Shown here one piece after another: positions 15,498 to 22,964 of a stretch of 64,000 nucleotides of DNA. The translations under genes were made by a program, and so were the position numbers. Under the pieces are notes generated by a model that had not been told where the DNA came from, made no database searches, and saw only the letters and a list, made by a program, of their open reading frames with translations. The stretch comes from CAVXUB01 sp963764805 (GTDB lineage: Bacteria > Actinomycetota > Acidimicrobiia > Acidimicrobiales > Bog-793): positions 372,001-436,000 of the forward strand of contig CAVXUB010000003.1 of the NCBI GenBank assembly GCA_963764805.1, given 5' to 3'. Position 1 is the first letter of the stretch. Every line of letters starts with the position of its first letter.

Positions 15498-18400
15498 TTG
15501 CCAAAGAAGATCCGCGTCTACGAGCTTGCGCACGAGCTCGGGCTCACGAACAAGGAAGCGCTCGACCTGTGCCTGTCGCTGGGCATCGGCGTTCGTAGCC
15601 ACTCCTCTTCGATAGAGGATGCGCAGGCGGATCGCGCCCGCCGCAAGGCTGACCGCGAGGGCCTGCGGCGTGAGGTGAAGCCAGAGCCCCTGCCGGAGCC
15701 GGCGCCGCCGACCCGCTCGCAGCCTGAGCCGACGACTGCGATCCGGCAAGAGGCTGCCGCTGCCACGGCGACGCCTTTCGCGGCTGCGGTTTCCACGCCT
15801 GCGGCATCCACCGTTGCGCCAACAACTGCTGGCGAAGGTGGAGGCACGCGCTCTCCCGCAAGTGATGCGGCCATCAAGCGTCCTGAGCCCGCTCCGGCAC
15901 CGCCGCCGGCCCCCGAAGGGCGCCCCGGCGAGGATGCGACGGCGGGTCGACCGGCAGCAGACGACCGGGGGCGGCCAGCAGCAGCCTCCACGACGGAAGG
16001 CCCGATCCGCCGCGAGGGCCTCGTCGTCAGCCGCCCGGCGAGCGAATTGACGGAGACCCGACCGGCACCGCGCCCGGCGGCCGCCGGCCCCGGCACGGTT
16101 CACCCTTCGCCCCAGACGAGCCAGCCTGCTGCACATGCGCCTTCTGCACCCGCTGTGCCGGGGTCGCGTCCGGCTGCGGCCGCTCCAGGACAAGCTGGTG
16201 CTCCAGGATCCGCAAGTGCTCCTTCTGCGCCCTCCACCTCCCGTCCCCAAGGTCCGGGAGCCGGCTCACCAGGCGCTCCGGGCACCCCCCGCCCGACCTC
16301 GCCTCCGCCGCGGCCGACCGCCCCGTCTCGTCAGAGTGCATCAGCGGGCTCGCCTGGTGCCCCGGGCATCCCGGGCACGCCCGGGACTCCGGCGGGCACT
16401 GCACGGGCGCCGGGCAGTGGTGGTCAGGATGGCCAGAGCGGCCAGGGCGGCCAGGGTGATCAAGACTCGGCCGGCTCTCGCCGTCCGCTGATGAGTCCTT
16501 CGGGCAAGCCGATCCCGCCTCCCCCCGGTCCACCGCGCTCGCAGTCCGGACGGCCGATCCCGCCGCCGCCCGGAATGGGCGGACGCGGCCCGATGAACTC
16601 GCCTCCCGGTGGGCGTCCGCCTGCCGCACAACGCCCAGGTACCGGTCCGCGCCCTCCCGCCCAGGGTGGTCGCCCCGGAGGCTTCGGCGGGGGTCAGGGT
16701 CGTCCGGGTGGGGGATTCGGAGGCGGTCGCCCCGGTGGCTTCGCGGGTGGACCGGGACGTCCTGGCGGTGGTTTCGGCGCCGGAACAGGTGCCGCGCCCG
16801 GACGAGGAGGGCCCCCTGGCTCTGCCCCGGGTGGCACCCGAGGCGGCCCGGGCGCAGGACGCGGGGGCGGTCGTCCGCCGCAGCGGAGAGGTCGCCCGGG
16901 GGGGCGTCGTCGCAAGAACCTGGAAGAGCTGGAGCCGTTCCAGCTGGCGACATACACCGCCTCGAACGCACCCGTCCCTGAGAGCGAGGTGATCGTCGAG
17001 CGCGGTGCCACTCCCCAGGAGCTGGGGCCGAAGCTGAACCGATCGGCCGGAGACTTGATCCGCTTCCTGCTCCTGCAGGGAGAGATGGTCACAGCGACCC
17101 AGTCCCTTTCGGACGACATGATCGAGCTGTTCGCTGCCGAGATCGGCGCCCGGGTGCGGCTGGTCGACCCGGGTGAGGAGCAAGAGGCGGCGCTGCAGGC
17201 GAAGTACTTCGCCGGCGACGACGAGGAGGCAGAGGACGAGGCTCAGCTTCGGCCGCGCCCGCCGGTGGTGACGGTGATGGGTCATGTCGACCACGGCAAG
17301 ACGCTGCTGCTCGACCGCATCCGCGAGACGAACGTGGTGGCAGGGGAGGCCGGCGGCATCACCCAGCACATCGGCGCCTATCAGGTCGAGTGGCAGGGCA
17401 ACCCGATCACTTTCATCGACACCCCCGGCCACGAGGCCTTCACGGCGATGCGCGCCCGAGGGGCCGAGGTGACCGACATAGTCGTGCTGGTGGTTGCGGC
17501 CGACGACGGCGTGATGCCGCAGACCGTCGAGGCGATCAACCATGCCAAGGCCGCCGAGGTGCCGATCGTCGTGGCGATCAACAAGATCGACCGCGCCAAT
17601 GCCGACCCGACGCGGGTGATGCAGCAGCTGTCCGATCACGGCCTGGTGCCAGAGCAATGGGGCGGCGACACTGCGATGGTCGAGATGTCGGCGTTGCAGT
17701 CGCTCGGAGTCGAAGACCTGCTCGAGCAGCTGACGGTGCTCGCCGAGGTGCTCGAGCTGAAGGCCAACCCGGAGGGACGGGCGCGGGGCACCGTGCTCGA
17801 GGCGAACCTCGACATCGGCCGGGGTCCGGTGGCGACCGCAATCGTCCAATCCGGCACGCTGCGAGTCGGCGACCCAATCGTGGCCGGAGCGGCCTGGGGC
17901 CGGGTGAAGGCTCTGCTCGACGACTTGGGCGAGGCGATCAAAGAGGCGCCGCCAGCGATGCCCGTGCAGGTGCTCGGACTGTCAGAGCCCCCGAGCGCGG
18001 GAGACGAGCTGCGGGTGGCTCTAGACCTCGGTACGGCGAGGACGATCGGGGAGGTGCGCGAGCAACGGATGCGTTTCGCGGGGTATTCGCACATCCCGAG
18101 CGCCCCGATCGCCGGCGCCAAGCTGGAGGACATCTTCGACCAGATCCAGCGCGGCGAGACCGCCACGCTGAACATCGTGCTGAAGGCCGACGTCAAGGGA
18201 TCCCTCGAGGCTGTCACCGAGAGCCTGCGCAAGCTCGAGCGCGATGATGTGAAGATCGCCTTCGTCCACCGCGCCGTCGGCGGCATCACCGAGGGCGATG
18301 TCCAACTGGCCGCCACATCCAACGCCACCTTGATCGGCTTCAACGTGCGGCCCGACCGCCGCGGCAGAGAGTTGACGGAGTCGCTCGGCGTGGAGATCCG

Positions 18401-18770
18401 TACTTACGAGATCATCTACAAGCTGATCGAGGACATCGAGATGGCGATGGTGGGAATGTTGGCGCCCACCTACGAAGAGGTGGTGACCGGCGACGCCGAG
18501 GTGCGTGAGGTCTTCAGGGTGCCACGTGTCGGTGCGGTTGCAGGGTGTTTCGTCCTGAACGGCACGATCACCCGCGGGTCCAAGGTGCGGTTCATCCGCG
18601 ACGGCGTCGTCATCTGGAAGGGCGCAGTCAGCTCGCTCAAGCGTTTCAAGGAAGACGTGCGAGAGGTGCAGCAAGGATTCGAGTGCGGCATCGGGCTGAC
18701 CGACTTCCAGGACCTCAAGCCAGGTGACGTCATCGAGACCTATGAGGAGCGAGAGGTCCCGCGGACTTGA
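15498..18770 (+). CDS. infB: Translation initiation factor IF-2
   Basis: A 1090-residue IF-2, the GTPase that brings initiator tRNA to the 30S subunit. The chosen TTG start gives the family N-terminus KKIRVYELAHELGLTNKEAL. A long Pro/Ala/Gly-rich region (about 65-470) is typical of actinobacterial IF-2 and ends in RGGGRPPQRRGRPGGRRRK. GTPase motifs: G1 GHVDHGKT (about 595-602), the GGITQHIGAYQVE switch region, G3 DTPGHEAF and G4 NKID. The C-terminal domains end with EVQQGFECGIGL and GDVIETYE. TTGACA at 15435-15440 might be a -35 of an internal promoter, but I see no convincing -10. Confidence 0.97.
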   Translation: MPKKIRVYELAHELGLTNKEALDLCLSLGIGVRSHSSSIEDAQADRARRKADREGLRREVKPEPLPEPAPPTRSQPEPTTAIRQEAAAATATPFAAAVSTPAASTVAPTTAGEGGGTRSPASDAAIKRPEPAPAPPPAPEGRPGEDATAGRPAADDRGRPAAASTTEGPIRREGLVVSRPASELTETRPAPRPAAAGPGTVHPSPQTSQPAAHAPSAPAVPGSRPAAAAPGQAGAPGSASAPSAPSTSRPQGPGAGSPGAPGTPRPTSPPPRPTAPSRQSASAGSPGAPGIPGTPGTPAGTARAPGSGGQDGQSGQGGQGDQDSAGSRRPLMSPSGKPIPPPPGPPRSQSGRPIPPPPGMGGRGPMNSPPGGRPPAAQRPGTGPRPPAQGGRPGGFGGGQGRPGGGFGGGRPGGFAGGPGRPGGGFGAGTGAAPGRGGPPGSAPGGTRGGPGAGRGGGRPPQRRGRPGGRRRKNLEELEPFQLATYTASNAPVPESEVIVERGATPQELGPKLNRSAGDLIRFLLLQGEMVTATQSLSDDMIELFAAEIGARVRLVDPGEEQEAALQAKYFAGDDEEAEDEAQLRPRPPVVTVMGHVDHGKTLLLDRIRETNVVAGEAGGITQHIGAYQVEWQGNPITFIDTPGHEAFTAMRARGAEVTDIVVLVVAADDGVMPQTVEAINHAKAAEVPIVVAINKIDRANADPTRVMQQLSDHGLVPEQWGGDTAMVEMSALQSLGVEDLLEQLTVLAEVLELKANPEGRARGTVLEANLDIGRGPVATAIVQSGTLRVGDPIVAGAAWGRVKALLDDLGEAIKEAPPAMPVQVLGLSEPPSAGDELRVALDLGTARTIGEVREQRMRFAGYSHIPSAPIAGAKLEDIFDQIQRGETATLNIVLKADVKGSLEAVTESLRKLERDDVKIAFVHRAVGGITEGDVQLAATSNATLIGFNVRPDRRGRELTESLGVEIRTYEIIYKLIEDIEMAMVGMLAPTYEEVVTGDAEVREVFRVPRVGAVAGCFVLNGTITRGSKVRFIRDGVVIWKGAVSSLKRFKEDVREVQQGFECGIGLTDFQDLKPGDVIETYEEREVPRT

Positions 18771-18796
18771 TCCGCGCCTGAAGAAGCGGTGCCGAC

Positions 18797-19168
18797 ATGA
18801 CAAGGCGTAGCGACAGGCAGGCCGCGTCGCCCTACCCGCGCACGGCGCGGGTCAACGCGCTACTGCAGGAAGTGCTCGCGGAGGAGCTCGAACGATTGGG
18901 CGACCTCGACGAGCGCCTTCGCATGCTCACGGTCACAGGCGTTGTCGTGGCTCCCGATCTCACAACCGCCCGCGTCTATCTCGGCTCGATCGGCGAGGGC
19001 GTGGCCGAGGCTTTGGAGGAGAACCGTCGGCGGCTGCAGCAGGCGGTCGGTCGCCAGGTGAGGATGAGGCGCACTCCACATCTCACATTCCTCGCGGATC
19101 CCGCTATCGCGTCGGGGGCCAGGGTGGAGGAATTGCTCCGCCGGTTCAACCGCGGAGCGAGCGACTGA
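18797..19168 (+). CDS. rbfA: Ribosome-binding factor A
   Basis: A 123-residue RbfA, a KH-fold protein that matures the 30S subunit and the 5' end of 16S rRNA. Recognisable segments are RVNALLQEVLAEELERLGD, VVAPDLTTARVYLGSIG and RMRRTPHLTFLADPAIASG followed by EELLRRFN. It lies between infB and truB on the same strand, its standard place, with gaps of 26 and 9 bases. Confidence 0.95.
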   Translation: MTRRSDRQAASPYPRTARVNALLQEVLAEELERLGDLDERLRMLTVTGVVVAPDLTTARVYLGSIGEGVAEALEENRRRLQQAVGRQVRMRRTPHLTFLADPAIASGARVEELLRRFNRGASD

Positions 19169-19177
19169 GCAGCGCCG

Positions 19178-20185
19178 GTGGCCGGATCTGGGACGGATGA
19201 GGAAGTGGCGGAGCCTCGAAGGACCGCCGTCGAGGAGCTGACGGGCTATGTCCTCGTCGACAAGGAGGCGGGTTGGACCTCACACGACGTCGTGGCGAGG
19301 TGCCGCACGATCTTCGGCCAGCGCAAGATCGGCCACGCCGGAACGCTCGACCCTGACGCGACCGGGGTGCTGCTCGTGGGGCTGGGCCGGGCGACACGCC
19401 TTCTCCGTTTCGCCTCTGCGCTCGGCAAGTCCTATATGGGCGAGGTCGTCCTCGGCATCTCGACGACAACCCTCGATGCGTCGGGAGCGGTCGTCGCACG
19501 CCACGACATGAGTGGCGTGACACTAGGGGCGCTGCAGGAGGCAGCACTGGCGCTGACGGGCCGCATCAGCCAGATCCCGCCGATGGTCTCGGCCGTGAAG
19601 GTGGGCGGCAGGCGGCTCTACGAGATCGCCCGCCAGGGTGGGGAGGTAGAGCGGGCGCCGAGGGTCGTATCGGTGACCCGCTTCAACGTCTCGCCGACCG
19701 ACGACCCTCAGGTGTACAGGATCGAGGTCGACTGCTCGTCCGGCACTTACGTGCGGGTGCTCGCCGCCGACCTCGGTGCCGCCGTCGGCGGGGGAGCGCA
19801 CCTACGGGCGCTTCGGCGCGTGTCCGTCGGTTCGTTCAGGGTTGATGAGGCGAGGCGGCTGGCCGATCTGTCCGCCGCGGACGTGCGACTCGCCTCCGAG
19901 ATGGTGCGCGACATGCCGGCGGTGGTGGTATCAGGCGATCTCGAGCTGGCCGTCCGGCATGGGAAGGTCCTCGATCGCTCCGAGCTCGGCGTGGTTGGCG
20001 ACGGGCCCTGGGTGGTGCTTGCCGGGAGCGGCTCGATGGAGGGCGACCCTTTGCTCGCTGTCTACGAAGCCGCCGTCGGAGCCGAGCGTGTGAAGCCTGC
20101 CGTCGTCGTGAGGCCGGCGAGTGGCGTCGCGGCCAGGGCCGCCGACGAGGAGAGCGGCGACGGTTCTTCCTCCGAACCGAGCTGA
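19178..20185 (+). CDS. truB: tRNA pseudouridine(55) synthase TruB
   Basis: A 335-residue TruB that makes pseudouridine 55 in the T loop of tRNA. The catalytic aspartate lies in GHAGTLDPDATGVL (Asp58), and KSYMGEVVLGISTTTLDASG and SGTYVRVLAADLGAAVGGGAHL are family segments. The GTG start at 19178 leaves a 9-base gap after rbfA. The last 25 residues are acidic and Ser-rich and probably disordered. It is part of the rimP-to-ribF operon. Confidence 0.95.
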   Translation: MAGSGTDEEVAEPRRTAVEELTGYVLVDKEAGWTSHDVVARCRTIFGQRKIGHAGTLDPDATGVLLVGLGRATRLLRFASALGKSYMGEVVLGISTTTLDASGAVVARHDMSGVTLGALQEAALALTGRISQIPPMVSAVKVGGRRLYEIARQGGEVERAPRVVSVTRFNVSPTDDPQVYRIEVDCSSGTYVRVLAADLGAAVGGGAHLRALRRVSVGSFRVDEARRLADLSAADVRLASEMVRDMPAVVVSGDLELAVRHGKVLDRSELGVVGDGPWVVLAGSGSMEGDPLLAVYEAAVGAERVKPAVVVRPASGVAARAADEESGDGSSSEPS

Positions 20186-20349
20186 GTCATCTTCGCCGGC
20201 TGGGTTCGATCTGGTGCCATTGACCCGCTCCGACATGCAATCGGCGCCAGATCGCCCGACCGGCGCCTCCGCTTTGCCGTGCCGCCCCGACCGGCGCCTC
20301 CCTGATAGCTCGTGCAACCCCGAAGCCCGGGCCTTCTCGCACATCCGAC

Positions 20350-20355
20350 TAGCCT
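20350..20355 (+). promoter_or_regulatory. -10 box TAGCCT, leaderless type
   Basis: TAGCCT ends 7 nt before the GTG at 20363. It supports GTG 20363 as the ribF start and an extra promoter downstream of truB. Confidence 0.45.
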
Positions 20356-20362
20356 CGGCGAC

Positions 20363-21241
20363 GTGACCAGGGGCAGCGGTGGTGCTCGCAGCGTCGTCAC
20401 GATCGGCGCCTTCGACGGGGTACACCGGGGGCACCGTCAGGTCATCACGGAGGTCCTGCGGACGGCCGAAGCCGGGGTGGACGGCTCCGGGCCTCTTTGG
20501 AGCGTTGTCGTGACCTTCGACCGCCATCCGGCCGAGGTGGTGCGGCCCGAGAGCGCACCGCTGCTGATCACCGATCTCGAGCAGAAGCTGGAGCTGCTGG
20601 CTGCTTCTGGTGTCGGCGAGGTGCTGGTGATCCCCTTCGACGAGGAGCGGGCCAAGGAGTCGGCTGAGGACTTCGTACGCGAGGTGCTCGTCGGGACTCT
20701 GGAAGCACGGGTGGTGATCGTCGGGAAGGACTTCCACTTCGGCCACGGGCGGCGCGGGAACGTGGAGTTGCTAGGCCGCATGGGCGGCGAGCTCGGATTC
20801 GAGGTGGTGCCCTATGAGCTGGTCGCAGACGAGCTGCTCGGGGGGGTGGTGTCGTCCACCCGGATTCGAGGGCTGATCTCCCTCGGCGAGATGGAGGCCG
20901 TGGCGGAGCTACTCGGGAGGCCCCACGAGATCCGCGGTGAGTTGGCCGCCGCCGCATCGCGACAGGAAGGGCCGGACCTCGTCCGGCTCGTCGTGCAGGT
21001 GCCCGCCGGGATTGCCGCCCCCGCCACCGGCGCCTATGAGGTGAGCGTCATGATCCCCGGCCAGCGCTCATCGGGGATCGCCCGCGTCGAGCCGCATCGC
21101 GGGCGCCGGGCGCCGACGGTTATCGAGGTCGATGTGGCCTTGTCGACGGTGCCCGACGCCGGCACGGTGCGCGTGCTATTCGAGAAGAGCGTCGAGCCCG
21201 TGGAAGCTTCTCTCGGCGCCGAAGCAAGCGACTTCTCATGA
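20363..21241 (+). CDS. ribF: RibF-like FAD synthetase, riboflavin kinase domain degenerate
   Basis: A 292-residue protein. The N-terminal nucleotidyltransferase half is clear: VTIGAFDGVHRGHRQVI (HxGH motif), VVVTFDRHPAEVV, IVGKDFHFGHGRRGN and SSTRIRGLISLGEMEAVAELLGRPH. The C-terminal half should be a riboflavin kinase domain, but the G+GR+LGFPTAN signature is absent. The sequence there reads RGELAAAASRQEGPDLVRLV and later RVLFEKSVEPVE, so only the domain outline remains. FMN adenylyltransferase activity is likely and flavokinase activity is doubtful. GTG 20363 was chosen over GTG 20312 because of the conserved distance to VTIGAFDG and the TAGCCT box. It ends the translation operon. Confidence 0.85.
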   Translation: MTRGSGGARSVVTIGAFDGVHRGHRQVITEVLRTAEAGVDGSGPLWSVVVTFDRHPAEVVRPESAPLLITDLEQKLELLAASGVGEVLVIPFDEERAKESAEDFVREVLVGTLEARVVIVGKDFHFGHGRRGNVELLGRMGGELGFEVVPYELVADELLGGVVSSTRIRGLISLGEMEAVAELLGRPHEIRGELAAAASRQEGPDLVRLVVQVPAGIAAPATGAYEVSVMIPGQRSSGIARVEPHRGRRAPTVIEVDVALSTVPDAGTVRVLFEKSVEPVEASLGAEASDFS

Positions 21242-21254
21242 CTCCGCTCGGGGG

Positions 21255-22199
21255 CTAGTCAGGAGACCCAGGCGGCCGCCGACGACGGGGAAACGGCACG
21301 ACCATCAGATCCTCGGCCGTTACGACATCGGGGAAGATCGCCCTCGCCTCGGCCGCCAGCTCCCCAACATCGGCGTAGCGCTGGGAGAAGTGGGTGATCA
21401 CGAGCAGCCGGGCTCCCGCTTCTCGTGCGATGGCGGCAGCCTGGGCTGCCGTCAGGTGACCGTACTCCTCGGCGAGTCCCTGCTCGCTGGTGCCGAAGGT
21501 CGCCTCGCAGACAAGGAGATCGACGCCTGCGGCCAGTTCGTAGGCGGCATCGCAGATCCTCGTGTCCATGACGAACGCCATCTTCTGGCCCGGGCGTCGG
21601 ACGCTGACATCCCCGATCTCCACCGTGCGCCCGCTCAGGTGCAGGCGTCCCTCCCGCTTGAGCACGCCGACGTCCTTCCCGGTCACCCCGAGCGCCGACA
21701 AGCGTTCGGGCAGGAGTGTGCGCGAATCGGGCTCGACCATCCGCCAGCCGTAGGTATCGGGAGCGTGATCGAGGCGCGCCGCCTCGAGGACGAACGGAGC
21801 ATCCAGAGGCACAGCGCCGTCTGCTTCGACCGGTCTCTCCACGATGCGGCTGCGGTCCTCGGACACAGAACAGTGACGAAGCCGGTCGAGGAACTGCTGG
21901 CCGGAAGAGGGGTAGGCGACGGTAACCGGATGCCGAACGCCATCGAGCGAGATCCGTTGCAGCACACCGGGCAGACCGAGACAATGATCGCCGTGGAAGT
22001 GCGTGATGCAGATCGTCGTCACTTCGGAGGCTGCGACCCCAGCCGTGGTCATCTGCCGCTGAGTGCCCTCACCCGGATCGAAAAGCACACCGTGGCCATC
22101 GAAACGAAGGAAGTACCCGTTCTGGTTCCGCCGCCGCGTCGGCAACTGGCTCGCCGTCCCCAGCACCACCACCTCACGGTCCGAGCGCTCATCCATCAC
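21255..22199 (-). CDS. rnz: Ribonuclease Z (tRNA 3' endonuclease)
   Basis: A 314-residue short-form RNase Z of the metallo-beta-lactamase fold, which cuts the 3' trailer of tRNA precursors. The zinc motif HFHGDHCLGLPG (67-72 for HxHxDH) is intact. Further ligands are in MAFVMDTRICDAAYELA and ATFGTSEQGLAEEYGHLTA, with a final VITHFSQRY. It is convergent with ribF, 13 bases away, and lies 82 bases downstream of the ABC ATPase gene on the same strand, so it may be read through from that operon. Confidence 0.93.
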   Translation of the reverse strand: MMDERSDREVVVLGTASQLPTRRRNQNGYFLRFDGHGVLFDPGEGTQRQMTTAGVAASEVTTICITHFHGDHCLGLPGVLQRISLDGVRHPVTVAYPSSGQQFLDRLRHCSVSEDRSRIVERPVEADGAVPLDAPFVLEAARLDHAPDTYGWRMVEPDSRTLLPERLSALGVTGKDVGVLKREGRLHLSGRTVEIGDVSVRRPGQKMAFVMDTRICDAAYELAAGVDLLVCEATFGTSEQGLAEEYGHLTAAQAAAIAREAGARLLVITHFSQRYADVGELAAEARAIFPDVVTAEDLMVVPFPRRRRPPGSPD

Positions 22200-22281
22200 G
22201 GCTCAGTTTGCGCCGGTTCCGCCGGAAGCGCAGCCCGGACATCGGCGGAGGCCGGAGAGCGGCCCTCGGCTCAACCTCCGA

Positions 22282-22964
22282 CTAGTCCTCGCCGGTCCTC
22301 GCGATCCGGCCGTCGTCCAGCCGGTACACCTTGCTGCAACGTGCAGTCGCCGCCGGGTCGTGGGTAACCATCACGAGCGTGAGGGAGTCCTCCTCCTGAA
22401 TGGCGTGCAGCAGATCGAGGATCGAGCTGCCGGTTGCTGCGTCGAGATTGCCCGTGGGCTCGTCCGCCAAGAGGAGGGAAGGACGGCCCATCAGAGCCCG
22501 AGCGATGGCGACGCGCTGCTGCTGTCCACCTGACAGCTCGCCGGGCACTGATCGTTCTCGCCCGCCGAGGCCCACCCGCTCGAGCAGGGCGGCGGCGCGG
22601 GGCGCGAATGTCGGGGCTTCTCGAAGGGAACAACGGGGGCGACGACATTCTCCAGAGCACTCAGGCCGGGTAGCAAGTGGTATGCCTGGAAGACGAAGCC
22701 GACGCGACGTCGGTGCCGCGCACGTGCATTGACGGGGAGCTTCACGATGTCCGTGCCGTCCACCGTGATCGTGCCCGCCGTCGGCTGATCCATCGCCCCG
22801 AGGAGAGACAGCAACGTGGACTTCCCCGAGCCGGAGCCGCCGACGATGGCGATGGCTTCCCCCGGATCTATGTCGAGCTCGATCGAGCGGAGTGCGTCGA
22901 TCCTCTGACCCGCGGTCTCGTAGACGCGCGTGACGCCGCGGACGCGTATCTCAGCACCACTCAA
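22282..22964 (-). CDS. ABC transporter ATPase, LolD/MacB type (apparent frameshift)
   Basis: The N-terminal part has Walker A GGSGSGKST in AIVGGSGSGKSTLLSLLGAM and a Q-loop VGFVFQAYHLLPG. The frame is lost near 22620. The next frame carries LSGGQQQRVAIARALMGRP (signature), LLLADEPTGNLD (Walker B) and the switch histidine in MVTHDP. One missing base explains it; restored, the protein is about 227 residues, normal for LolD-type ATPases. The TTG start at 22964 overlaps the stop of the permease gene (TTGA), indicating a coupled pair. It should energise the FtsX-type permease for export or extraction of an envelope substrate. Confidence 0.85.

Noticed and set aside
16341..17849. 502-codon minus-strand frame opposite infB
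   Set aside because: It is a shadow of the IF-2 GTPase domain, whose motifs are all on the plus strand.
20312..20362. Earlier GTG start for ribF
   Set aside because: It adds residues before VTIGAFDG that are not family-like, and a TAGCCT box supports the GTG at 20363.
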